Source of the DNA: Bacillota bacterium
Lineage (GTDB): Bacteria; Bacillota; Clostridia; DSM-8532
NCBI GenBank assembly: GCA_023426765.1
Contig: JAEZBW010000022.1
Span: 1 to 7,265, forward strand
Direction of reading: 5' to 3'
DNA length: 7,265 nt
Both the position numbers and the translations under genes were made by a program. Each line of letters begins with the position of its first letter. The first letter of the stretch is position 1. The notes below the pieces were generated by a model. It saw only the letters and a program-made list of their open reading frames with translations, was not told the origin of the DNA and did no database searches. Shown here in pieces: positions 1-5,660 of the stretch.

Positions 1-239
1 ATCTTACCTTCCGCGCCGTTGACAATATTGTCGGCTTCCTGCTGCGCTTCGGCCAGAATGCGGGAGCGTTCCTCACTGACCCATTTCGCCTGCTTCAAAT
101 CGTCGGGAAGCTTCAGGCGGATGTCCTGAATGATTTCAAGAATCTCCTCCCGGTTCACCATGCATTTACCTGTAAACGGCACGGATATGGCTCTTTCAAT
201 GGCATCTTCCAGTGTTTCCAAAACAGCTAAAATCTCCAT
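1..239 (-). CDS. Coiled-coil protein downstream of coaD, N-terminal part (runs off the left edge)
   Basis: This is the last gene of the recG-rsmD-coaD run; 79 codons are visible and the rest lies beyond the left edge. It starts at ATG 237-239, preceded by AGGGGG seven bases upstream. The protein begins MEILAVLETLEDAIERA and contains REEILEIIQDIRLKLPDDLK and WVSEERSRILAEAQQEADNI. The charged, alanine/glutamate-rich heptad-like pattern after about residue 50 suggests a long coiled coil. There is no signal peptide or membrane segment. Clostridial genomes often carry such a gene next to coaD, annotated loosely as 'ATPase' or as resembling the ATP synthase b subunit; I believe those names come from coiled-coil similarity and not from known activity. 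Function unknown. I infer co-transcription with coaD because I see no terminator between them. Confidence 0.8.
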   Translation of the reverse strand, partial: MEILAVLETLEDAIERAISVPFTGKCMVNREEILEIIQDIRLKLPDDLKQAKWVSEERSRILAEAQQEADNIVNGAEGK

Positions 240-254
240 TCCTTTTCCCCCTGG

Positions 255-419
255 TAAAATTCATGTGATTCATTTATTGTAACAAGTTTCATGTAATGGA
301 TTACGTCAAACTCAAATTCATTCGATTCATTTTACCGCGTTAAAATTCATGTGATTCATTTATTGCAACAAGTTTCATGTAAAGGATCGTGTCAAACCAA
401 AACTCATGCGATTCATTTT
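255..419. repeat. 86-bp imperfect tandem duplication between coaD and the coiled-coil gene
   Basis: The stretch 255-333 is repeated at 341-419 at a constant offset of 86 bases without gaps. By my count 70 of 79 positions match. Inside each unit a 15-mer, TCATKYGATTCATTT, occurs twice, giving four copies at 261, 318, 347 and 404, spaced 57, 29 and 57 bases. The second unit runs into the last bases of coaD: the coaD stop (413-415) lies in the fourth 15-mer. The first unit therefore looks like a copy that includes the coaD end. There is no GC-rich hairpin. Confidence 0.85.
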
Positions 420-895
420 TGTTTAAACTTATCATAAATTCGATCCACGATGACTTCCGGAACCAAGTCGCGTATGTTGCCCCCGTAGGCTGCCAGTTCC
501 CTGACCGCACTGGAACTGAGATACGAGTAATTGATGTTGGTCATCATGAAAAGCGTTTCAATTTCAGGGTTCAGGTTTTTGTTCAGCAAAGCCATCTGAA
601 ACTCATATTCAAAGTCTGAAACCGCCCGCAGCCCTTTAATAACGGTTGTTGCCCTCTGCTCCTTCATGAAATCCACCAGCAGGCCTGAAAATGGGAGCAC
701 CTGAATATTGGGCCTGTCGTTCAATGTTTCCTTTAAAAATGAAATACGTTCTTCCATTGAAAACACAGGCGTTTTGCTTCGGTTCACCAGTACTGCCACC
801 ACCAGGGTGTCGCATATTCTGGAGGCTCTGTCGATAATGTCCAGATGCCCGTTGGTGACAGGATCAAAACTGCCTGGATAAACAAAAATCCGCAA
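413..895 (-). CDS. coaD: Pantetheine-phosphate adenylyltransferase (PPAT)
   Basis: This enzyme transfers AMP from ATP to 4'-phosphopantetheine to give dephospho-CoA, the penultimate step of coenzyme A synthesis, in the cytosol. The 160 residues are the usual family length. The nucleotidyltransferase signature TNGH is at residues 14-17 in the context PGSFDPVTNGHLDI. The substrate-binding lysine segment NRSKTPVF is at 38-45, KGLR at 87-90, and YLSSSAVREL at 125-134 matches the C-terminal ISSTxVRE-type motif. The start is TTG (893-895): it places MRIFVYPGSFDP exactly where the family begins, and an in-frame TAG lies two codons upstream. AAGGAG lies ten bases before it, a rather long gap. The gene lies 120 bases after rsmD, probably in the same operon. 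Confidence 0.97.
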   Translation of the reverse strand: MRIFVYPGSFDPVTNGHLDIIDRASRICDTLVVAVLVNRSKTPVFSMEERISFLKETLNDRPNIQVLPFSGLLVDFMKEQRATTVIKGLRAVSDFEYEFQMALLNKNLNPEIETLFMMTNINYSYLSSSAVRELAAYGGNIRDLVPEVIVDRIYDKFKQK

Positions 896-905
896 GGACT
901 ACCAT

Positions 906-936
906 CTCCTTCCGATTTTCCGGAAAACACTTTTCC
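906..936 (-). promoter_or_regulatory. coaD ribosome binding site and small foldable leader element
   Basis: On the minus strand AAGGAG (911-906) precedes the TTG start by ten bases. Just upstream are three arms in plus-strand order, TTTTCC (916-921), GGAAAA (922-927) and TTTTCC (931-936). The middle arm can pair with either neighbour, but only the pairing with 931-936 leaves a three-base loop and can form a simple hairpin. The binding site decides the start. A regulatory role for the arms is only a possibility. Confidence 0.4.
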
Positions 937-1015
937 TTTGTAAACCGCCCGATATCAGCAAGACCGTTCGGAAAAGCACATCTGCCAAGCTTCCGAGCCG
1001 GTTCCTGGAAAAACA

Positions 1016-1663
1016 TCAGGTTTCAGCAGGAATATCCCCGCCGCTTTCACGAACAAGGAGCGTAATACAGGTTTCGCCATATACCTGCGTTCTGGCTTTT
1101 TTAAGGCAACCCAGCCTGTCGGGTATGGGTTCCTCCCTGTGATGCTCGGTAATCACCAAGCCTCCATCCACTATTATATCATTATCCATTAAAAGTTGTA
1201 GTGTTTCTTGTACAAAATTCTTCCTGTACGGCGGATCCATAAAAACAATGTCAAATTGGTCACCATTTCGTCCCAAATCCAGAATCGCAGCTCCCGCCTT
1301 GCGGCAATGAACGGTTGCATTCTCCGCAAGCCTAGTGTGTGAAAGATTGTCCCTGATTACTTCACAGCATCCCCTGTCAGCGTCCACAAGAACAGCACTG
1401 GCGGCACCCCTGCTTAAGGCTTCAATCGCCAATGCGCCTGTTCCTGAAAACAGATCCAGAACTCTGCTGCCACTTAAGTATGGCTGAAGAATATTGAACA
1501 GCGACTCTTTCACTCTGTCCTCTGTTGGCCTTGTATTCATGCCCTTCGGGGTTTTCAGCTTCATGCCTCCCGCCTGGCCAGCAATTACACGTATAATAAG
1601 TATTCCTCCCCAACATCCTTTGTAGTCTTTATCGTTTAATTTATGGGCTTGCAGTTGCATCAC
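1016..1663 (-). CDS. rsmD: 16S rRNA (guanine(966)-N2)-methyltransferase
   Basis: RsmD methylates G966 of 16S rRNA in the small-subunit head, using S-adenosylmethionine. Counting from the outermost start, the Rossmann SAM-binding motif VLDLFSGTGALAIEALSRGA is at residues 68-87 and the catalytic DPPY at 143-146 in FDIVFMDPPY. The conserved TRPTEDRVKESLFNIL is at 44-59. Coordinates give the longest frame, GTG at 1661-1663 followed by ATG at 1658-1660. Neither has a visible ribosome binding site, and the first 22-23 residues look unlike the family. Family members usually begin MRVIAG; here IRVIAG is at 24-29, and a strong GGGGAGGA lies just upstream. The functional start may therefore be ATT (1595-1597) or ATA (1592-1594), giving 193 or 192 residues, the normal length. 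The outer GTG follows the recG stop by 13 bases, so reinitiation after recG is the alternative. Confidence 0.95.
   Translation of the reverse strand: MMQLQAHKLNDKDYKGCWGGILIIRVIAGQAGGMKLKTPKGMNTRPTEDRVKESLFNILQPYLSGSRVLDLFSGTGALAIEALSRGAASAVLVDADRGCCEVIRDNLSHTRLAENATVHCRKAGAAILDLGRNGDQFDIVFMDPPYRKNFVQETLQLLMDNDIIVDGGLVITEHHREEPIPDRLGCLKKARTQVYGETCITLLVRESGGDIPAET
1604..1611 (-). promoter_or_regulatory. Strong Shine-Dalgarno site inside the rsmD frame
   Basis: The minus strand reads GGGGAGGA at 1611-1604. It is six bases before an ATT codon and nine before an ATA codon, and no ATG, GTG or TTG follows in frame at a suitable distance. It lies directly upstream of the conserved RVIAG beginning of RsmD. 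This points to a non-standard start codon, unless the site is just codons for W-G-G. Confidence 0.55.
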
Positions 1664-1676
1664 CGCTTGATAATCG

Positions 1677-3770
1677 CTAATTTAACGCCACTTCCTGCAT
1701 CTTTTTGCGGAACAGGGTTAAAAGCTGGGTTTGCAGCCTCTTATAATCTTCCCTTCCCGAAAGCTTCTGATGCCTGATGATATCTGCGGCAGCCGCCTGG
1801 GCTTCCTTCAGGATCTCCATATCCTGATAAAGGTTTGCAATTTTAAACTCCGGGAGCCCGTGCTGACGGATTCCGAAAATATCTCCCGGGCCTCTGAGTT
1901 CCATATCTTTTTCCGACAACTTGAAACCATCGGAGTAGGTCGTCATGATCTCCATACGTTTTTTCGCAATTTCACTTTGGCTTTGGCAGAACAGAATGCA
2001 ATAAGACTGGTATTCCCCTCTTCCCACCCGTCCGCGCAGCTGATGCAGCTGGGCCAGGCCAAACCTTTCGGCATTTTCAACCACCATCACGCTGGCGTTC
2101 GGCACATTCACCCCTACCTCCACAACAGTGGTGGAAACGAGCACATCCAGTTTTCCGGCTGAAAACTCCCGCATAACCTTTTCTTTTTCCTTCCACTTCA
2201 TCTTTCCATGAATTAAACCGATGGACAGGCCCTTCAGATCGGTTTCCCGCAACTTCTCGGCCAGAGACATTGCAGCTTCGGCTTCGATGGCTTCAGACTC
2301 TTCCACCAGCGGGCATATGATATAGGCTTGTCTTCCCTCTGCAGCCTTTTTACGGATGAAGGCGTTAATCCTTTGACGCATGGTTTCGGTAACCGAGTAT
2401 GTTTCTATCGGTTTGCGGTTGGGCGGCAGTTCGTCGATGATAGAGATGTCCAGATCTCCGTACAGGATCAGCGCCAGGGTTCTGGGGATGGGGGTGGCGG
2501 TCATCACCAGGATGTCGGGGTTTGATTTGGCGGACAGAATAGCCCGCTGCTTCACTCCGAAACGGTGCTGCTCATCGGTGACAACCAGGCCGAGGTTCGC
2601 AAAGGAAACATCCTCCTGCAAAAGGGCGTGGGTACCGATGATCAGGTCAGCCTCCTGCTTAGATATGCATTCCTTAATGCGTTCCTTTTCCTTTTTTGAT
2701 ATACTGCCGGTTAACAGAACGGTTTTCACGCCATAACTCTCCAGCAGCGGGACTACGCTTTTATAATGCTGCTCTGCAAGGATTTCAGTCGGCACCATAA
2801 ACACTGATTGATAACGGTTTAATGCGGCCAGCAGGATGGCCATTACTGCAACGATGGTTTTACCGGAGCCCACATCACCCTGAACAAGCCTGTTCATCTG
2901 CTTCTTATCGATCATATCGGCTTCAATTTCCTGATAAACCCTGCTTTGAGCCCCGGTCAGCCGGTAGGGAAGCTTATCAATAAATTGCACTATCTCCGGC
3001 TTTTTTTCAAACTGAATTCCGGATACCTTTACCTGGCTGTTTTTTAGATGAAGCAGCCCCAGCTGCAGCATCAGCAGCTCCTCAAAAACGAGGCGTCTTC
3101 TGGCCTGCGCCGCTTCTTCAGTATTTTGTGGAAAATGGATTTTCTCCAGTGAGTAATTGATTTCTGCCAATGAATATTGCTTTCTCAGTTCCTCCGGAAG
3201 GATATCTGAAAGCTTTCCGCCTACCATTTGCAGCGCGTTATTTTCAATCATCCTCAGATAAGTCTGGGTGATTCCTTCAGTTAACGGATAGACAGGCTGG
3301 ATTCCGGTGGTTTTTTTGCGGATGGCTTCGGCTTGCTCATAGATGGGGTTGGTCATCTCGACAAAGCTTCCCTTTTTCTTAACCTTGCCGAAAAAAACAT
3401 AAACCATACCCTTACGAATATAGTCCTTAATATAGTCCTGGTTAAACCATGTAAGTGTGACGATACCGCTGTCATCCCGGCCTGTGGTCTTGTAAATTCG
3501 AAGGGTGCGCCGGGGACGGCTTAAAACAATATCCGAAAGGATCTGAAGGGTAACGGCGCATTCATCGCCATCTTCCAGTTCATCCGCATTTTTTTCCAGA
3601 TTTCTGTCCTCATAATCCCTGGGATAATAAGTGACAAGATCGCCGATTGTTTGGATGCCCAGCTTGCCCAGCTTCTGTGCCCGGGCTTTCCCCACCTGTG
3701 CAACCGACTGAACGTTTACGGCCAGCATGGGGTTTACTTGATCCTTGTCCAAGAGGTTCAACCCTTCCAT
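1677..3770 (-). CDS. recG: ATP-dependent DNA helicase RecG
   Basis: RecG is a double-stranded DNA translocase that remodels stalled replication forks and Holliday junctions. Numbering from ATG 3768-3770 (697 residues), the N-terminal wedge/OB domain starts with the helix-hairpin-like VGKARAQKLGKLGI at about 26-39. Walker A GDVGSGKT is at 298-305, the DEQH box at 399-402, MTATPIPRT at 423-431, HQLRGRVGRG (motif VI) at 576-585, and the RecG-specific C-terminal ELRGPGDIFGIRQHG at 624-638. All key motifs are intact. The start is uncertain: the frame extends to TTG 3813-3815, but its extra 15 residues are coded by AT-rich DNA. TTG 3750-3752 has GGAAGGG nine bases upstream, and ATG 3726-3728 best matches the length of the B. 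subtilis N-terminus. The gene follows the kinase by about 80 bases and leads into rsmD. Confidence 0.97.
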   Translation of the reverse strand: MEGLNLLDKDQVNPMLAVNVQSVAQVGKARAQKLGKLGIQTIGDLVTYYPRDYEDRNLEKNADELEDGDECAVTLQILSDIVLSRPRRTLRIYKTTGRDDSGIVTLTWFNQDYIKDYIRKGMVYVFFGKVKKKGSFVEMTNPIYEQAEAIRKKTTGIQPVYPLTEGITQTYLRMIENNALQMVGGKLSDILPEELRKQYSLAEINYSLEKIHFPQNTEEAAQARRRLVFEELLMLQLGLLHLKNSQVKVSGIQFEKKPEIVQFIDKLPYRLTGAQSRVYQEIEADMIDKKQMNRLVQGDVGSGKTIVAVMAILLAALNRYQSVFMVPTEILAEQHYKSVVPLLESYGVKTVLLTGSISKKEKERIKECISKQEADLIIGTHALLQEDVSFANLGLVVTDEQHRFGVKQRAILSAKSNPDILVMTATPIPRTLALILYGDLDISIIDELPPNRKPIETYSVTETMRQRINAFIRKKAAEGRQAYIICPLVEESEAIEAEAAMSLAEKLRETDLKGLSIGLIHGKMKWKEKEKVMREFSAGKLDVLVSTTVVEVGVNVPNASVMVVENAERFGLAQLHQLRGRVGRGEYQSYCILFCQSQSEIAKKRMEIMTTYSDGFKLSEKDMELRGPGDIFGIRQHGLPEFKIANLYQDMEILKEAQAAAADIIRHQKLSGREDYKRLQTQLLTLFRKKMQEVALN

Positions 3771-3786
3771 CGCATTTGTTAAAAAA

Positions 3787-3815
3787 AGTCTATCGCATTT
3801 TTTAGTAAAATGCAA
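3787..3815 (-). promoter_or_regulatory. Possible recG promoter or weak hairpin upstream of recG
   Basis: The minus strand shows TTGCAT (3815-3810), 17 bases, then TAGACT (3792-3787). This is a weak SigA-like pair: three of six and four of six matches. The same stretch holds a 7-bp stem GCATTTT/AAAATGC (arms 3795-3801 and 3807-3813) followed on the minus strand, after seven bases, by seven T. It could instead be a weak terminator after the kinase gene. If either reading is right, recG starts at 3770 or further downstream. Confidence 0.3.
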
Positions 3816-3848
3816 TGAGTGGAGTTTTTCATAAAAATGGCCTTAGGG

Positions 3849-4784
3849 TTATAATACTTCCAGTTTGCTCCTGCTTTCAAAAATCCAATTCAGCATATTG
3901 ATATTTATCTCAGCCAGCTGTGGGTATCCGTCTCTGGCAAAGAAAGCAATAAAGATGAATTCAATAGAATACAATACAAAGATAAGGGCTCTTTTTTCTT
4001 CCCGGCTTAAGGCACAAACAGAATCGTATCCATTAATGATGCTTTTAAATATGGATATCCATTGCTCACGTTTACCAGCATTATCAAAGCATGTTGACAG
4101 AATCCCTGTAGCCATATAGCATGGGTCAAATATCCTTACATTTCTCTGTCCCAAGTCAAAGTCTATATACCCGGTCAACTTTTCATTTTCAAAAAGCAGG
4201 TTTTCCCCGTGCATATCCCGGTGAATAAGGTGCCGCGGAAGCTGTTTATAGATTTCTTTAAACTCACTTTGATAGTTTCGGATAAGTTCATCACATATCG
4301 CAATACCTGTTTCTCCTGCAAACTCCATCGAGGTAGGAATTGCCCAGTTCACCACATCCTTAAACAGATTATTTTCATGTATTGAAACGACGCCCTCACA
4401 CTTAACAAAGGCACGATGCAATTCTCCAATAATTTGTCCAAGATATTTGGCACGGTTCAGACAGTCTCCCTGAAAATGATCTTTAAGGCCTTTGCCTTTA
4501 AGCTTTGGATACAGACAGTAATATTCATTGTTTACCGCATAAAAATCTGTCTGAACTTTTGTTTCAACAGGTACTGCTACGGGAATTCCTTCATCGGCTA
4601 ACGCCTTTGTAATATCTATTCCTCGCTTCATGTAATCAGGATTCGTAAACTTCTTTAATATGTAGTTCTCATTAATTATCCACGCATTTGGCTGTCTGTC
4701 AACACATATGGTCACATCAACTTCTGATATGCTGTAAGGTTTTGCTATCATCCAGTTTTCAAGGATCTCATCCAATATAAACAT
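3849..4784 (-). CDS. APH-fold phosphotransferase (small-molecule kinase, substrate unknown)
   Basis: The 311 residues show the aminoglycoside-phosphotransferase/choline-kinase fold. The ATP lysine is in YILKKF at 41-46. The Brenner motif HRDMHGENLL at 188-197 holds the presumed catalytic D190 and metal-binding N195. The DFG-equivalent is DFD at 208-210 in GYIDFDLGQRN. D220 in RIFDPCYM is also typical. The family includes antibiotic kinases, SrkA/homoserine-kinase-like enzymes and spore-coat CotS proteins; I cannot choose between them. There is no signal peptide, so it is probably cytosolic. ATG 4782-4784 has GGAGGAG close upstream. It has its own strong promoter and a 7-codon leader ORF overlapping the start. 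Its base composition looks AT-richer than that of recG. It occupies the place where asp23/fakA would be expected next to recG, which suggests an insertion or transfer. Confidence 0.9.
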   Translation of the reverse strand: MFILDEILENWMIAKPYSISEVDVTICVDRQPNAWIINENYILKKFTNPDYMKRGIDITKALADEGIPVAVPVETKVQTDFYAVNNEYYCLYPKLKGKGLKDHFQGDCLNRAKYLGQIIGELHRAFVKCEGVVSIHENNLFKDVVNWAIPTSMEFAGETGIAICDELIRNYQSEFKEIYKQLPRHLIHRDMHGENLLFENEKLTGYIDFDLGQRNVRIFDPCYMATGILSTCFDNAGKREQWISIFKSIINGYDSVCALSREEKRALIFVLYSIEFIFIAFFARDGYPQLAEININMLNWIFESRSKLEVL

Positions 4785-4807
4785 TAAACTCCTCCGCAGA
4801 AAACCAT
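4784..4807 (-). CDS. Seven-codon leader ORF overlapping the kinase start
   Basis: On the minus strand an ATG at 4807-4805 opens the reading MVFCGGV and ends in TAA at 4786-4784. The final A of that stop is the A of the kinase ATG, giving TAATG. AGGTGG (4821-4816) lies eight bases upstream of the small ATG, a good ribosome binding site. The two glycine codons GGA GGA are themselves the Shine-Dalgarno of the kinase. A ribosome translating the leader would thus cover the kinase binding site and stop on the kinase start, which would allow translational coupling. This arrangement is seen directly; that it is translated or regulatory is inference, and chance is possible for so short a frame. Confidence 0.45.
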   Translation of the reverse strand: MVFCGGV

Positions 4808-4851
4808 TGTTTTACCCACCTACAAAGTAAATGCATCTGTTTCTTGCTCAT

Positions 4852-4880
4852 ATTCTATCAAGATGTTGATGTACTGTCAA
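4852..4880 (-). promoter_or_regulatory. SigA-type promoter of the kinase gene
   Basis: On the minus strand TTGACA (4880-4875) is followed by a 17-base spacer and TAGAAT (4857-4852). That is a perfect -35 and five of six at -10. Transcription would start near 4845, giving a leader of about 60 bases that contains the 7-codon ORF. It diverges from the rpmB promoter, whose -35 is about 90 bases away. Confidence 0.8.
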
Positions 4881-4925
4881 AATTCGAAAATGGCTGATAT
4901 CCCTCAATGACTTCCAGATGGAGGA

Positions 4926-4955
4926 AAATAAAAGTAAATAAAAGCAAATAAAAGC
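4926..4955 (+). repeat. Three 10-bp tandem A-tract repeats upstream of the rpmB promoter
   Basis: AAATAAAAGN occurs three times in a row (4926, 4936, 4946), differing only in the last base (T, C, C). A run of seven A at 4961-4967 follows, ending just before the -35. A ten-base period of A-tracts matches the helical repeat, so this DNA should be bent. Its position suits an UP element that boosts the rpmB promoter. Confidence 0.7.
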
Positions 4956-4969
4956 CATTGAAAAAAAGC

Positions 4970-4999
4970 TTGCATTCTTTCCGGGGACTGTGTTAGAAT
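4970..4999 (+). promoter_or_regulatory. Promoter of rpmB
   Basis: TTGCAT (4970-4975), an 18-base spacer and TAGAAT (4994-4999) form a SigA-type promoter with a strong -10 and a weak -35. The A-rich tract directly upstream could compensate for the weak -35. The start of transcription would be near 5006, giving a leader of about 125 bases. Confidence 0.7.
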
Positions 5000-5005
5000 A
5001 TTAGT

Positions 5006-5131
5006 TGCTGTGGTTCCGTGGGAAGCACAGTACAAGGGAAGATTACGGAACAGTGCTTTACATATGGTTTACCATTAAACCGGAACTTGGAGCACCGGCG
5101 CCGATTCAAAACGATAAGGAGGTGTGTAGCA
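5006..5131 (+). promoter_or_regulatory. Structured 5' leader of rpmB, possible autoregulatory RNA
   Basis: The leader holds competing pairings. CTGTGGTTCC (5008-5017) can fold with GGAAGCACAG (5021-5030) into a hairpin with one G-G mismatch and a three-base loop. GTTCCGT (5013-5019) can instead pair with ACGGAAC (5045-5051), and GTTCCG also with CGGAAC (5081-5086). A separate hairpin GGTTTA/TAAACC (5066-5071, 5076-5081) overlaps the last partner by one base. AAGGAGGT at 5117-5124 is the ribosome binding site. I recognise no known riboswitch or r-protein leader family. L28 autoregulation is only a hypothesis. Confidence 0.4.
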
Positions 5132-5314
5132 ATGGCAAAATGTGAATTATGTGAAAGAGGACAGAAATTTGGTATCCAGGTCAGCCATTCACACAGAAGA
5201 TCCAACACAGCTTGGAAAACCAATGTAAAGAGAGTCCAGATGACGATCGATGGTGAAACCAAAAGAATGTTCGTCTGCACAAGCTGCATGCGTTCCAACA
5301 AAAAATCCGTTTAG
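5132..5314 (+). CDS. rpmB: 50S ribosomal protein L28
   Basis: L28 is a small protein of the large ribosomal subunit. The 60-residue product begins MAKCELCERGQKFG and contains VSHSHRRSNTAWKTN, typical of L28. Four cysteines, C4 and C7 in the N-terminal CELC and C49 and C52 in VCTSC, form the zinc-ribbon ligands of the C+ (zinc-binding) form. The start ATG 5132-5134 has AAGGAGGT nine bases upstream; although the frame is open further upstream, that part is leader RNA. It is the only plus-strand gene here. It is divergent from the kinase and convergent with spoVM. It has its own promoter with A-tracts, a structured leader and a strong terminator, so it is monocistronic. Confidence 0.98.
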   Translation: MAKCELCERGQKFGIQVSHSHRRSNTAWKTNVKRVQMTIDGETKRMFVCTSCMRSNKKSV

Positions 5315-5358
5315 GAGAATATTTCGCACAGCGAGTCCAACAGTATCTTAGAACGATT

Positions 5359-5385
5359 ACCCCCGGGTTTATTCCGGGGGTTTTT
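5359..5385 (+). terminator. Rho-independent terminator of rpmB
   Basis: ACCCCCGG (5359-5366) and CCGGGGGT (5374-5381) form an eight-pair stem around a seven-base loop, followed by T at 5381-5385. It lies 44 bases after the rpmB stop. On the minus strand there is no good T-run, so it probably works in one direction only. Confidence 0.93.
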
Positions 5386-5552
5386 GCTTGCCTCGGTATT
5401 CCAGGGCATCATTCGGCAGAGCTTTTCTTTTGCGAAAAACAAATAACGGTGCATCGGGTGTTCGATGAGCAATTGCCCGCTTTTTTACGGTGATTTATCA
5501 TTGAATGTTTCTGTCGATTTTGTTTTGCAGCATTGTCAGCGATCCTATCAGT

Positions 5553-5624
5553 TTAATGAATGTTAAAGACTCTTTTCAGGATACTTCCCAAGAAACGAGG
5601 CATTTTTATGACGATGATTTTCAT
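5553..5624 (-). CDS. spoVM: Stage V sporulation protein M (SpoVM), 23 residues
   Basis: The product is a 23-residue peptide that begins MKIIVIKMPRFLGSILKRVF. Its core KMPRFLGSILKRVF aligns with KLPKFLGGIVRAMLG of B. subtilis SpoVM (26 residues, from memory), including the proline at position 9 that kinks the helix. SpoVM is an amphipathic helix that binds the curved outer forespore membrane in the mother cell, anchors SpoIVA and so nucleates the spore coat. Hydrophobic and basic residues alternate as expected. ATG 5622-5624 has GGGGGTG seven bases upstream. The tail after residue 20 is shorter than in B. subtilis. Context supports the call: in B. subtilis spoVM lies beside rpmB in the same convergent arrangement. 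The gene is separated from mntP by a terminator, so it needs its own promoter, probably sporulation-specific. Confidence 0.88.
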   Translation of the reverse strand: MKIIVIKMPRFLGSILKRVFNIH

Positions 5625-5660
5625 CGATAGGCACCCCCAGGCTCAATTGTTGATACTATC

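Noticed and set aside
1731..2736. Several plus-strand frames inside recG
   Set aside because: They lie antisense to intact recG and have no recognisable protein features.
3791..3848. Small minus-strand frame MKNSTHCILL... between the kinase and recG
   Set aside because: It is 17 codons long with no ribosome binding site, and overlaps the promoter/hairpin-like stretch.
4889..4959. Seven-base inverted repeat AATGGCT/AGCCATT between the divergent promoters
   Set aside because: The arms are short and nearly 60 bases apart; this is expected by chance and fits no known operator.
5096..5103. Palindrome CGGCGCCG in the rpmB leader
   Set aside because: An eight-base palindrome without a loop cannot form a hairpin stem of note, and no binding protein is suggested.
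5018..5131. Upstream extension of rpmB to an ATG at 5018
   Set aside because: The family begins MAKCELC, and AAGGAGGT directly precedes the ATG at 5132. The upstream codons are leader RNA with inverted repeats.
4993..5301. Minus-strand 102-codon frame across rpmB
   Set aside because: It is a shadow of rpmB and its leader, with no ribosome binding site or family resemblance.
5386..5552. Weak hairpins near 5452-5489 as a terminator or small RNA
   Set aside because: The stems are only four or five pairs and the T-runs are poorly placed. I see no gene or clear RNA structure in this stretch.
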